From contig JAKZHN010000043.1 in the NCBI GenBank assembly GCA_037179335.1, forward strand, positions 186,001-250,000: a DNA stretch of 64,000 nt, given 5' to 3'. Source of the stretch: Cyclaneusma minus (taxonomy: Eukaryota; Ascomycota; Leotiomycetes; Marthamycetales; Marthamycetaceae). Position numbers and translations under genes: made by a program. Below the pieces are notes generated by a model. That model did not search any database. It saw only the letters and a program-made list of their open reading frames with translations, and had not been told where the DNA came from. Every line of letters starts with the position of its first letter. Position 1 is the first letter of the stretch. This document shows positions 32,827-44,034 of the stretch, in pieces.

Positions 32827-34359
32827 TCAATAGTCCTCTTGGTCATTCCAATAGAGCGTCTGACTCTGCACCTCCGGTCCCGTAGCAGCCAGCGCCCAGT
32901 CAAACGTGCACTTCACCCACGCAATCAGGTGACTAGCAATCTTCACATGACCGACGTCAGTAGGATGATATTGCGGACCGATATCGTTGTGCTGCATGAT
33001 ACCTGTCGTGTTGAAGTAGTGCACAAATGACTTCGTACATTTTTTCGTTGGTGGAGCTCCCGAGGGCTTGGGAGGAGGCATGGTTCCCGAGGGCTTGAGA
33101 GGAGGCATGGTGCTCTTGGTTTGGTTCCATGAGACGGGCCCGGGCCCGGACGGATAGGTGAAGTTGGTGGTTCCCCCGCACAGATAGTCGGGAGAATTGA
33201 AATACTGGTAGATGGAGTAGATTTCGGGACCGAAGGCGCCGCTATATTCGTAGGTGTTGCCCTTGGCGTTGAAGCCTCCAAAGAGAGACTGTTCATGGGT
33301 TAGAGATAACTCTATATGGGGAGTGATGGGCAGCTGCGAGGAGACTATACTGGTATCAGGGAGAATAGTGAAAGGCTCGACTTACAATTAGCACGATCTC
33401 TGCGTCCGGCCAAACCCCATTTATGCCCTCAACCAGCTCAATATACTTGTCCACATATTCCTTCGTCGTCACACCGTTCACGGAATTAGCATCGTTCGTC
33501 CCCAAGTTCACAATCACAATATCCGCATCCTTCTGCTTCTTGAAATCCCATTTTTCCGGCTTATCTCCCCAGATGTCGATGGCGCGGCCACTCGTATCAC
33601 TCGTGTAGTACCACTGATACGCCTGTCCATGCAGATTCCCGTAGCACTGCTTGTCATACAGACAGATGCCGGGATACGCAGTAATCGAATACTCAGTATC
33701 TCCCAAGCCAGCACCAAGTCCGTAGGCATAGGATGAAAGGCCCTCTAGGGTGCCGTACTGGCCGGCTGAAAGACTGTCACCGATTATCTCAATGCTGCGA
33801 GAGAAATCGGGGGTCTTGATGAGAGTGGCATCGGCAGCAACCAAGACTGATTTGATTTGGACGCCGAAGGCCCAGTTGGTTACTCGGAGCTCGAAGGTGC
33901 TGGGGGAGACGGGGGTGGCGATGTTGGGGGAGAGGGAGACGAGCTGATGGGTGGCGTTGGTGGTTATGTTGGTGAATTGCCAGTCTTCGCCGTCGATACG
34001 GTAGGCGATTAGGACGCCGGGGCTTGTGTAGGGACCGAATTCAATGGCGACGCGGTCGCCGGTGAAGGCGAATTTGAGGCCCGGGGCTCTTGTAATGAGT
34101 TGGTATGAGGGGGATCTGATTGCAGGAGAATGGAGAGAACTCACGACCACCAGGAAATGTACTTGGAGTCCCAGCGCCCTTTGTAGGACAATTCTGTGGC
34201 GTTTGGTGGACAGGTCTTCCAGTCACTGGCGGCAAAGGCGGTAGGATGTATCACAGTATTTAGATAGTCGGTGATCCTGACTTGACCATTTTGAAGAATG
34301 GTAGAAGAAACGGTACTCGCAAGAGCAGCAATTGCAGCCAGGAGGAATGAGGACCTCAT
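32827..34359 (-). CDS. Secreted SGNH/GDSL esterase, CE2-like architecture
   Basis: Three exons: 34359-34145, 34088-33386, 33288-32827; introns 56 and 97 nt; 459 aa. Signal peptide MRSSFLLAAIAALASTVSS. Residues about 25-165 form a beta-rich domain (VRITDYLNTV, VAIEFGPYTSPGVLIAYRID) like the N-terminal jelly-roll of carbohydrate esterase family 2. The SGNH domain follows: block I IIGDSLSAG with catalytic Ser near 177, block III GTND at 268-271, and catalytic Asp/His in YHPTDVGH near 414. Between them, at about 365-385, is a duplicated Pro/Lys/Ser insertion (PPLKPSGTM, PPPKPSGAPP) coded by a short DNA repeat. Such enzymes deacetylate polysaccharides or glucomannan-type oligosaccharides; specificity is not readable. 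Ends with a stop at 32827. Confidence 0.87.
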
Positions 34360-35089
34360 GTTTGACTCGACGTTCACCTTCGGATTGACTTCGAATAGCA
34401 CTCCACAAAGTGACCTACCTACCTTGGGCCCCGCTCTTACATATACTTGCAAAGGCTTGAGGGCCAGCTAGGATTCAAAAGTCGAGATGTAAACTATGTT
34501 GCCGTATCGAGGCCTTTTCGGTCGGAGCCTTCTTGTCCGAGAGATGTCTTGCATCCAATGGCGTCCCGGATGATGTCGACGGGAGAATAAGACTTTAACC
34601 GCGCCGTGCAGGAACATGTCGATGGCAGATATCATTGAGCGGTTCGTCCGGAGTACAGTTGGGCGGGGTAGCCTATGGGTCGCGACGCACGAAAGGCATG
34701 GCTTGAATTGAATTTCCAGGTCCTGGCATAGAGCATAACATAAGATGGTTAAGATGTACCGATCGTCGATGGCGCCGCGGAAAGCATGGCTTGAATTGAA
34801 TTTCCAGGTCCTGGCATAGAGCATAACATAAGATGGTTAAGATGTACCGATCGCCGATTCGTCATCGACGATCTGTTTGGGGTCGAAGGGCGGTGATGCG
34901 TCGGGAAGGCATTCAGAGATGTCTAGTGTCGGCTCTGCGTTTGCTCGTATTTTCGTATTCCCGGTTCCGTCACCAAGCTCCAAGCTCCACGTTCTCAGCC
35001 TTGCCCTTGAAGCTCCCCCAAGCTCCACCCCACCAACCCACGACTGCTTTTCAGTGCCGTCCTGAAGGCAACAGAAGGCTCCGGTGACA
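34360..35089. other. Divergent spacer, esterase / ski8
   Basis: Holds both promoters and the 88-bp direct repeat described separately. No gene seen. Confidence 0.5.
34695..34853. repeat. Direct repeat, two near-identical copies, 88-bp spacing
   Basis: A block of about 70 bp starting gcatggcttgaattgaattt occurs at about 34695-34764 and again at 34783-34853, with no difference noticed in the shared core up to gatgtaccgatcg. The 18-bp spacer between them (gtcgatggcgccgcgga) is single-copy. Near-identity suggests a recent local duplication in the shared promoter of the esterase and ski8 genes. Confidence 0.85.
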
Positions 35090-36378
35090 ATGGTCGGTCC
35101 AAAAGTCAATGTACGAGCCGAAAAGCTTGTCACTAACAGCCGTGTAGTCTAAACAATACCTCACCACCCACACGCTCGACACGGGTACGTCTTGCTTCCT
35201 GGCAGAAACCTTCAACCTTCTTCCCCAGACCGCCAACTTACAATCGAAATAGCGCACCCAACCGATATCTTCTCCCTTGCCGCCACATCCAATCACCTCA
35301 TCTCCTCCTCCGGCGCATCGACTCTGAAGATCTACTCCACCCAAACCACGCCCCCATCCCTAATCCAGACCATCCCCGGCGCCCACCCGCTTGGCTGCCA
35401 CCACGTCTGCACCTCTCTCGATGGCACCGTCTTTGCTAGCGCCGGCTTCGGCGGGGAAGTAAAGATCTGGTCGCTTGCTTCATCAGCAGAATCGCAAGAA
35501 AGCGAATGGGAATTGAAGCAATCGTTCACACCGGCTGCTGGTGAAGCATGGGCTATTAGTCTGAGCAGCGATGGGAAGTTCTTGGCTCTTACTACCTTCG
35601 ATGGACGGATTATTGTCTATGCCGTCGGAAAACCAAGCGGGTCGATAGATGGGGAAGAGAATGGTGATAGTGGCAGACCGCTTCAGATCCAGCAGTATGA
35701 GACGAAGGGAAGCTTTGGACTCTGTGTGGATATAAGCAACTGTGGGAGATTTACAGCCAGTGGACATGAAAATGGCGCTATCTACGTGTTCAACAATGAT
35801 ACCGGACGAATGCTCCACAGTCTCCCAGGTGAGTTTCCAGCCCTCGTGCAGTCAATTATTTCATACTAATCACGTGCATTCCGTCTCTAGGACTCGTCAA
35901 GCCCGTCCGAACCCTCTCATTCTCCCCAGCTTCCACAATCCTAGCAGCAGCCGGTGACAGCGCCACCATCTCCCTCTTCTCCATCTCGCACCTCGACACG
36001 CCCTCCTCCTCTCAACAGTCATCGCAACAGTCACAATCGTCTCAAAAGTCGTCACACCACGTTGGCGAGCAAATAGCAACCCTCCGTCCGTCCTCAACCA
36101 CAAGCACCAGCTCATCGCCCATCCTCTCTCTATCCTTCTCACCCGCTACAGGAGCCTACCTGCTTACGGGATCTTACGATGGCAAAGTGCGCATCTGGGA
36201 TATCGAGACGAGACAGTGTGTCAGTACACATAGCGAGACGGGCGATGTGCTGTGGAGTGTTAGGTGGCTGCCTTCCATCAAGAATCCCGGAGGAGGGAGC
36301 TTGAGGGCGGCTGAGAGGTTTGTGACGGCTGGCGGAGCCGGATCAATTACGTTCTACAGAGAAGCATCTGGTGGTTAG
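35090..36378 (+). CDS. ski8: Ski8-type WD40 protein
   Basis: Four exons: 35090-35110, 35148-35184, 35229-35828, 35891-36378; introns 37, 44 and 62 nt; about 381 aa. The N-terminus read across junctions is MVGPKVNSKQYLTTHTLDTDRQLTIEIAHPTD in pieces; SKQYLTT and AHPTDIFSLA are typical of fungal Ski8/Rec14. The body is made of WD repeats (HVCTSLDGTVFASAGFGGEVKIWSL; GSFGLCVDISNCGRFTASGHENGAIYVF; LSLSFSPATGAYLLTGSYDGKVRIWDI) and ends GDVLWSVRWLP, FVTAGGAGSITFYREAS. Ski8 bridges Ski2/Ski3 to the cytoplasmic exosome for 3'-5' mRNA decay and, as Rec14, acts in meiotic double-strand break formation. A Gln/Ser-rich insertion (SSQQSSQQSQSSQKSS) lies between two repeats. The first two introns are unusually short but border consensus is good and they restore the conserved start. 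Confidence 0.88.
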
Positions 36379-36779
36379 GATGTTGATGTATTGAGAGATG
36401 ATCAGGAAATGCAGTCGTCGTCCACGGTAACTGGATGCGAAGGAACGTGGAGATGAGATCCTTTATGCTCGCAGGTTGCAAAAGGTATGGTTTCAAAGAT
36501 GAGGATCATGAGCTACGAGCTACATGACATTTGCTAGCATTATTGCTATCTGGCACAAGTTCTCATAGAACAAAAAGATTAGACGTGTCAAAAATCCAAC
36601 TCGATCGATCGGCCCGCATGAAACCAGCTCGCTCGCCGTTGAAAAGCGCAAGTAACTCAAGTGTAACCGCCTGTCACGGATCTATTGGCCCCTTCCCAGC
36701 TTCCTAGCGTGTGCTAGACATCCCGGGTACCAGGTAACGGTCCATATCCAAAACCGTTTCGTGCTTCACGTTTATGTAG
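36379..36779. other. Intergenic 3' of ski8
   Basis: 3' flank of ski8 leading into the recombinase relic. Nothing else seen. Confidence 0.45.
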
Positions 36780-37178
36780 GGATGGAAACGTGACAGATCC
36801 CCCCCTTTCAACAGCACGTTTCTCCGCGAAGAGCAGAAATTAGACCTTAACCACGAAGCAGCCTTTAAAGTCGCCTTTGCCGCCGTTCTACGAACCGCCG
36901 AGCTCAATTATGAATCGAAAGACCCCAAGAGCCGAAGGATGTTCGACAGAACCAAGATCCAACGCCGTCACGTCCATTTCTCTGACGACGACGAGTACGC
37001 CATTATCACCCTGCCCGACAGCAAGTCCGAAGTCAACCACACCAGCGTGGAGATCACCGTCACAGGAGTCAACGATCATATCTGCCCAGTAACCGCTCTG
37101 AGAGCCTTCTTCGAACTCGACCCGCAAGAACCAACCGCCACCCTCTTCCGCTCCGCCAGTGGTGTTTTACTGTGTTAA
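36780..37178 (+). pseudogene. Fragment of a tyrosine recombinase (DIRS/Crypton-type)
   Basis: Open frame of 132 codons bounded by stops. It begins GWKRDRSPPFNSTFLREEQ, continues AAFKVAFAAVLRTAELNYES, then RTKIQRRHVHFSDDDEYAIITLPDSKSEVNHTSVEITVTG and ICPVTALRAFFELDP, TATLFRSASG (read in segments). The order - helix with the first catalytic Arg in LRTAEL, then a basic HVxF strand, a DSK segment, CPV-AL and LF - is the layout I associate with eukaryotic tyrosine recombinases found in DIRS-like and Crypton elements. The C-terminal catalytic part (H-x-x-R and the nucleophile Tyr) is missing: the frame stops at 37178 and no continuation was recognised downstream. It is therefore a truncated relic. 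Assignment to one element class is not possible from this piece. Confidence 0.55.
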
Positions 37179-39537
37179 AGCTCCCCTCGTCTTGAGCTTT
37201 GTCCTGATCACTTGGGAGGCGGTTACCCACATGTACCCTCCGGGCTCGTCACAGAGACCCTGCCTGCCTATGGTCCATGGCAGCTGTCACACACATCTTC
37301 CACTACATCAACGTACTCAGTGTTTTTCGCTCCACTGAAATTCTGGTCAATAGGACCGCGGCAAACGCCCTTAACTATGCCGAGCTTGCTTGCATAGTGA
37401 CATCCACGTTAAACAGGTTCCCACTTCGGTACATAGCATATTAGCAATAGCGCCCGCCAGTTTCGCGGCTAAACAGACGGGAGTCTAGATGAGATTGAGT
37501 TTTGGTTCGTTGGTAAGCTTGTGAGGACAATTCTTGTGTGCTCAGCCGAGACTAAGGGGTTCACCGTTCTTCAACCACTAGACTCTAGATATATCCTAAT
37601 CATGAGGGGTTATACCTAATTGTCAAAACTTAAAAGTATTTTTAGTCACTCGGGAATCAGGATACAGAATTGTTACCACAAGGTGAGCAGGCTGCTGTGG
37701 CAGTTCAATAGAGCAGAGCGCCACTGCCGGAGCAGCGATTGCATGGATATGTATTTGGAATTGCACGCTGCACTTTTCATAATCCTGGCGATGTCTGAGC
37801 AGCTGGTCCTGGCGGAGCCTCACGGTCTTCTCGTCTGATCATTAGGATGACCCGGGTTCCACGGCATCTAAGAAGAGTCATATTGAGGAGAACCTGGATG
37901 TTAACAAGCGATAAGTTTGATGGTTCAATCTTCCGGGGCGCGCAAGTTGGAAGGGTCAGTGCACATATATTGGTGGTGACAGTGATAGTATGAGAAGCTA
38001 AAGGTTGACGGGAATGGCACAGGGAGCCATCGTTGCATTGAGTGGCCCAAGTGATTGAAGACATCAGTTCGCGGAAGCCGTAGAATTATTGAAGCCGCTT
38101 TCGTTCAATACTCTGGCCGTTCATCGGGCCGTTGGTGTTCAACGGTTGTCATCGGTGACGCCGATGCTTCTAATCTTCCTCCCAGATTCCGATGCTCTTG
38201 TGCGAAGGCATCATCCTGGCCGGCACCGCCATCTTGCAAGAAAGCGCATTGTTCGTAGGGTTGATCCAGCGACAGCGTGGCAGGTGAGTTCGACTTCGTA
38301 TTCGAAAAGTCGAGGTTGGTCGAGAGATTCGGGGAACTTGGATCTGAGCACAAGTTTGGTGTTGCTCTGGTTTCCAAGCCTCTCGAGCCTCATTGCGTGC
38401 TCGGACGCAGGTCCAGAAGGAATGTAGAGATAAGCTTCTCTCGATGCTGGGTCGGATGCAGGAACTGTCACACTCAGATAGCACAATACTATTGTTCATT
38501 AATAGCTGAGCACAGGACATCTGGTGTTCTTTTACATGTATCAGCGTGACAATGTCTTGTTGAGGCTGGAAATCCACACAAACAGGGGCGGAAAGCAGCG
38601 GGAGGGTCTGGGCTGTGCAGCGTGGTGCAAAGTGGAAATCTCAGACCCCAGCCTGGTGGGCAGAATTTGTCTCAGGCCAATTCTGTGCACGTTCAGCCTG
38701 CAGAAATGTGCGTTGCCGGCCATGGCGATTCAATTCAAGCTGACTACGATGATGCCGCTGTGGTTGTTGTGGCCCACAGCCGTGATTCGTGGGCGGTGAG
38801 GGTCTGGGGCCGCCGCTTTTCTGCTAGCAGCGGCCTCCTTTTGCTTAGCGCACAGCGGCTAGGCGCTAATAAGAGCCGGTGGTCGGGGCGGCAGCGAGCG
38901 AATTTCAGGAGTCCAGCGGCCTCTCTGAAGTGGCAGCCAGCAATCTTGCAGCACTCTGCACTGCTCGATAGCCTCCTTCCCAGCACACACGCCTGGCCAG
39001 TTCTGTCGCCCAACCTCTCCGAGCGGCTGTCTCTAGGTCAATTGATCCCGTGCACCGCAATCTGGCTCCCTTCAAGCTCCGTCAGTCGCCATCCCGTGTC
39101 GTCGGGCCAGCTTCAGCCAAGACAGCACACGCAAGCGAAGCACAGCAGCCCTGCCACAATCCCATCACTACTACAACTCTCCGCGCGCACCTCGAGCCTG
39201 GCCGCTCAAAACACTCAAGACTGTTGCGACCAGACTGCAGCCGCTTCCGACGCTCGACACAGACTACACCCGTCGCCGCCCTCTCAAGCCTAGCCGCCCC
39301 AGCTGAATTTAGCTCTCTGTCAAACGTGAGTCCTGAGTTCGTCTGCCCCCTTCACCGTCAAGCCTGCGACACACACACACAAGAGTGTTTCGTGACTCGG
39401 CCGACCCATACTGACTCTCCTTGCACAGCCAGCATCAGTCTCCTTGCGAGAGTCGCGTGTTTGACCTGAAGACTCCATCTTTCAGCACGGCGCCCTCTAT
39501 CCGATCTCTAGGCTCCCCCAGGAGCATCTGATCCACG
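37179..39537. other. 2.4-kb region: relic flank and long casein-kinase leader
   Basis: No intact gene. A minus-strand frame at 38211-38486 has a fairly protein-like stretch (ASREAYLYIPSGPASEHAM, LVLRSKFPESLDQPRLFEYE) without a convincing gene model. The last 700-900 bp, GC-richer and with several short upstream frames, is probably the promoter and long 5' leader of the casein kinase gene. Confidence 0.4.
39326..39428 (+). other. Candidate intron in the 5' leader of casein kinase I
   Basis: A strong donor (aaac then gtgagt) at 39326, a branch-like tactgac at about 39410 and cacag at 39424-39428 define a 103-nt intron 110 bp before the start codon, containing a (CA)n run. Leader introns are common in fungal kinase genes. 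Inference only. Confidence 0.4.
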
Positions 39538-41110
39538 ATGGCTTCCTCATCCTCGAACGTCGTCGGCGTCCACTACCGCGTGGGCAAGAAGATTGGCGAG
39601 GGTTCATTTGGTGTCATTTTTGAGGGCACCAATCTACTGAACAATCAACAAGTAGCTATCAAATTTGTACGTCCCTCGCACGAAGAGCTCAGGCTCAGAG
39701 ACCTGGCCAGGAAGCAGATTGCCTGGGAGAAGAGGATGCGCAAGCAGTATCGAATAAAAAGCTTACCATTGCCTTGCTTACAGGAACCCCGGAAAAGCGA
39801 TGCCCCTCAACTGCGAGATGAATACCGCACCTACAAGATTCTCGTTGGCTGCCGTGAGTGCTCGCTGTCTCCAACCTGTTGCCAATATCTGACTAACCCA
39901 CTTCACAGCGGGCATTCCCAATGTCTACTACTTTGGCCAGGAAGGTCTCCACAACATCCTTGTCATTGACCTTCTCGGCCCCTCACTCGAAGACTTGTTT
40001 GACCACTGCAACCGACGGTTCTCGACTAAGACTGTTGTTATGGTTGCGAAGCAGATGGTGCGTACCATGTGCATTGGTGACGAATATCCGCTGACAGTAT
40101 TATAGCTTTCAAGAGTCCAAACGATCCACGAGAAGAACCTCATCTACCGTGACATCAAGCCCGACAATTTCCTCATCGGCCGACCAGGCTCAAAGGCTGC
40201 GAACGTTATCCACGTGGTCGATTTCGGTATGGCCAAACAGTACCGTGATCCGAAAACAAAGCAACATATTCCCTACCGCGAGCGAAAGTCTCTATCCGGA
40301 ACAGCAAGATACATGAGTATTAACACTCATTTGGGCCGAGAACAATCCCGAAGAGATGACTTGGAGGCACTGGGACACGTATTCATGTACTTCCTGAGAG
40401 GAGGTCTACCCTGGCAAGGACTGAAGGCTGCCACCAACAAGCAAAAGTACGAGAAGATTGGAGAGAAGAAGCAGACCACTGCCATCAAGGATCTCTGTGA
40501 TGGCTTCCCCGAGGAGCTCAACAAGTACCTCAGCTACGTTCGAAACCTTGGATTCGAGGACACTCCCGACTACGACTACCTGCGGGATCTGTTCACACAA
40601 GCTCTCAAGAACACTGGCGAGGTCGAAGATGGCGAGTACGACTGGATGAAGCTGAACAATGGCAAGGGATGGGAGGCAATGAAGGCACACCCTTCCCAGC
40701 ACATGCTGCACCAGCCAAACGTGGCTCCAGGTGCATCAGCCCGCGAGCTTCATGGCACCACCCGTGGAGGAGCGAACACCCCAGGACGCCTGACAGCCGA
40801 CCGTTTAAATCAGCCGCAGCCCCCGCCCCCGTCACCAGCGAAGCCGGGAATGAGCAAGAGCCGCGACCGCCCAAGCGCCCCAGGCGGTTTGGCCCCGAAA
40901 CGTAGTAGCGGAGTGCCGGGGGGTCTTGGAGACATGTCCACGCCAACCGGATCGACTCAAGCACAGTTCCAGAACAGCTCAAGCCATCTTCCGAATTCGC
41001 GTATGACGCCCCAGCAGCCGATGACTGCTCAGGCGCAGAACCTACAGCGTCCGGCCGAGCCCCAGCCCACTTTCTGGCAAAAGCTCACGAAGGCCTTGTG
41101 CTGTGGTTAA
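39538..41110 (+). CDS. Casein kinase I, plasma-membrane (Yck1/2, CkiA) type
   Basis: Four exons: 39538-39666, 39784-39853, 39909-40057, 40106-41110; introns 117, 55 and 48 nt; 450 aa. Protein kinase domain: GEGSFGVIFEG glycine loop (residues about 19-29), VAIKFEPRKSDAPQLRDEYRTYK, catalytic loop LIYRDIKPDNFL (YRD as in CK1), DFG in VVDFGMAKQYRD, and the CK1 signature LSGTARYMSINTHLGREQSRRDDLEALGHVF. After about residue 300 comes a Pro/Ser/Gln/Gly-rich tail that ends TFWQKLTKALCCG; the terminal double Cys is the palmitoylation site that anchors yeast Yck1/Yck2. CK1 of this group phosphorylates plasma-membrane transporters and polarity factors. The tail separates it from Hrr25-type CK1, which lacks the Cys pair. 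Confidence 0.95.
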
Positions 41111-42798
41111 TAGCTCTGGGATTCTGGGTATTCTGAAACCTTGCATCGTCTGCACATTCCTCCCTCGGCATGGAACGACATAACGACTTGATGACTGGAA
41201 CCATACACTAATCAGCGCTTTGTGTATCCCGCGGGGTTGTGTCCTATATTCCGATTCGGTGGGATCTTTGGGCGTTTGAATCGAGCAAGCCAGCACGCGA
41301 GACAACGCGCACCAGGGACTTTCCTACATCATTTTCAATGATAGGTTCATTTAATGCCTCCACACCGGAGTTGTATGTCGATCGCTATGGGTACATAAGA
41401 AAGCCACTATTCTCTTGTTGTTATGGGGTCATGGCCGGCTTTTCACAACCTCTCTTGTCTCACTCTCGAAGAATCACGCACAACTGGCACGCACAGAAAA
41501 CCGATGAGCTGTCACAAGGTTCCTTCGATGCTACAGCGCGGACTGCAATGATTCGGTTATCTCCCTCACAACCGACTCGAATCCCCCGCGGACTCTAAGT
41601 GCATCGGTTCCCCAGCATCTCGCCTTCCAGACCCCGATCACATGTCATGGCGTCCTCCAGCGATAAACAAGCGAGCCACCACCTTTCCCCCCAACGCGTT
41701 CCACATGCATACAACGACGAGAAAGAAAGATAAAAAGTCAAAAAGCTCAGGGTTACAGAAAAGCAAAGCATATCGGCGCTTTCGGTGTCGGTTTTTCGGG
41801 AATTCGGGTTTAGCCAATTTCAATCGCGTTCACTAATAATTTGCATGGAGGAGTCGCGGGGCGGCAAACGGTTCTTTCTCATTGTTTGTTGCTTCGAGTG
41901 TTTAGTTGTGCTCCCTCTCTCTCTCTTTCTTCTCTGTTTTTCGCATGGCCAACGCTGGGAGGAAACTTGTTAAAGCTGCTAGCTAGACCCTGAGCGCTTC
42001 TCAGGCTACTTCAACTACTTTGTTAGTAGCTTCGGGCGTGGAAAATAAAAAGTAACTTAGTTTCCCCGAGCCTGGGAATGGAAAGAAGATGTTTCTCAAA
42101 ATGAAAAATGGGTTTCTTCTCGGAATTTTGAATGTTTGGCTCAGAAGATGTGAATTAACCAGGAACCACCCAACGACAACGGCCAAAGAAAGAATTCCGA
42201 AAATCATGCGCCAATATATACCATTACTGAAGGAAAGATTCCATCGGAAATCAATAGTCTCCACGGCATACATTTCCTCCGAGCTCGAGGGAGCTATTCA
42301 TTCAACCAAGCCTCCAACTAAGCCTCTTATAATGGCCTAGTACAAACCAACCCCTTCTGCGACTTTCCCATCGCCGGCTTCAATCCCCGACTCATCCTCC
42401 CCGTTGCCAGCGTAATCTTCTTCTTTCAACTTAAACCAGGAAGATCTGAGCACTGAGAGTGACTAGGATGATCCAAAGCAGGATCATTGTCTGGTGCGGT
42501 TCACCTCGTTATGCTGACGCCAATGTTGTCTTGCGGGATTTACAGTGGGAGGAAAAAAGTCTGAATACGGTCTACAGTCTCCGAATAATTGTGAATATCT
42601 CAAATAACCAGGAATATTCCAATCAATACCTTCTATTGAAACCATGCTACACTCCAGAAAACTCCGGGAATCTAGTAAGCATACCCCGACTTGGTACTGA
42701 GACGGAAGCGCCGAATCCATGCATATCGATTCTTCCAAGGCCATGCCGCAAATGATACATCCTGCTCTTCGCGTCCGTCAATGCCTGGGACGGAACTG
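41111..42798. other. 1.7-kb intergenic region
   Basis: Between the convergent casein kinase and globin-sensor genes. It includes pyrimidine-rich tracts near 41915-41940 and a truncated MITE at 42541. No gene supported. Confidence 0.45.
42541..42640 (+). mobile_element. Truncated MITE: left end plus two 19-bp units
   Basis: TA at 42541-42542 is followed by CAGTGGGAGGAAAAAAGTC and a subterminal stretch (tgaatacggtctac) nearly identical to the intact copy at 58526, then two 19-bp units (ttgtgaatatctcaaataa, ccaggaatattccaatcaa). The right end is absent; similarity stops near 42640. It lies about 160 bp beyond the stop codon of the globin-sensor gene, in its 3' flank. Confidence 0.75.
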
Positions 42799-44034
42799 TC
42801 ACGAAGAAGCGGCCGGTTTCTCGACAGGCCTTGGGATGCCGCTTACCGAACCCGGTCGGGGGCTTTTGGGCGGAGAAGACATCGACGAAAGGTGTGAATG
42901 GTGATTCACAACCGGCGATGCAGGAGCTGGATGATCACTCCCTTCATCCTCAGAAGCCTCAGCAGCTCCCGCATGATGTTTCGCTCCACCAGTCATTCCC
43001 TCCACCTTCCCAACCGACAACCCCTGTACATCCTTCGCCAAATGCGAAAACGGGCATTCACTCCTCATCGCACCAACCGGAGTCCTCGCACCTTCTCCCC
43101 CCTCAGCCCCCTCTTCCTCAGGCTCATCATCCTTCAAATCCAAAATACTCTTGCCATGCAAATAGCCTTCTTCTTCAACAGGCGGTCCTTCCACATTGCT
43201 AGTGTATTCTTCGCCGTCCCGCACATACCATTTGGCAAACAGGTCGTTTTGGATCCAGATGACTTTGTTGAGGGCTTTGATGAGGGCTGTTTTGCGGCGC
43301 ATGGAAAGGCGTGGGTGACCCAGGATTGCTTCGAGGAGTACGTCTTGGATCATGCCGAGGGTGGCGCCGATGTGCACGTATTCGATGTGGAGGGGGTGTT
43401 CACGGCCGCGGCCGACGTGCATCATGCTGTGAAGACTTTGTCAGCAATGTGTTTTCCTTGGTACAGGAAAAGCCCTTATAGAGCTGGCATTGCGGTAGGA
43501 GATAGCGTCTGATGACAGCGAAGCCCAAGTCTAAATGGAAAGGAGATTTGCGAAACACTCACCCTACTTTGTCCAAGTACTCCCAAAACTCGAATTGGCT
43601 CGGATCCGAGCAAAGCTTTGTGAGGTAGCCGCGCAGAAACATCTTGCGATACTTGATTATGGGACTATCCTCGTCGGGGTGCTCGGGAACGGGTCCTTCA
43701 TAACTGGTGCTGCGAGTGACAAAAGCTCGCGCGGTGATGTCGTATTGCAGCAGCTTTTTGTACACGATATTGACTAGTGCTGGAATAAGGGCTTTGATGT
43801 ATTTGGAGCCGGTTGTGAGAGCTTCGATGTCGCCTGGGAAGGGTTAGCTGGCTATACACTAAGTTGTCAAAAGATGATAGAGTACGGAAGCTCTCTACGT
43901 GTTTGCAGACTGCGATATTAGAGGGGCATGTACTCACTCTCTCCGAAATCTAGCATGGAATGAAGATACTGGACTCGTGTGCCGAGATCAGTGTAGAGCT
44001 CTCGGCGTTCTATGTGTTTCACTGGTCGAGACAT
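42799..44034 (-). CDS. Globin-sensor (protoglobin-like) domain protein
   Basis: Three exons: 44034-43938, 43833-43563, 43426-42799; introns 104 and 136 nt; 331 aa. Starts MSRPVKHIERRELYTDLGTR, then the all-helical domain: RVQYLHSMLDFGESDIEALT, ALIPALVNIVYKKLLQYD, EDSPIIKYRKMFLRGYLTKL, FEFWEYLDKVGMMHVGRG, and HPLHIEYVHIGATLGMIQDVLLEAILGHP (each read in part). This matches the fungal proteins carrying the globin-sensor/protoglobin domain, which in bacteria and archaea binds haem and senses O2 or other gases; His residues in the HVGRGREHPLHIEYVHI segment are candidate haem ligands. Residues about 190-331 are acidic, Pro/Ser rich and disordered, with no output domain. Shares a 0.9-kb divergent promoter region with the DUF2235 gene. 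Haem binding by this protein is not demonstrated. Confidence 0.85.

Noticed and set aside
36888..37127. Minus-strand frame opposite the recombinase relic
   Set aside because: It is a mirror of the plus frame, which carries the recognisable recombinase motifs.
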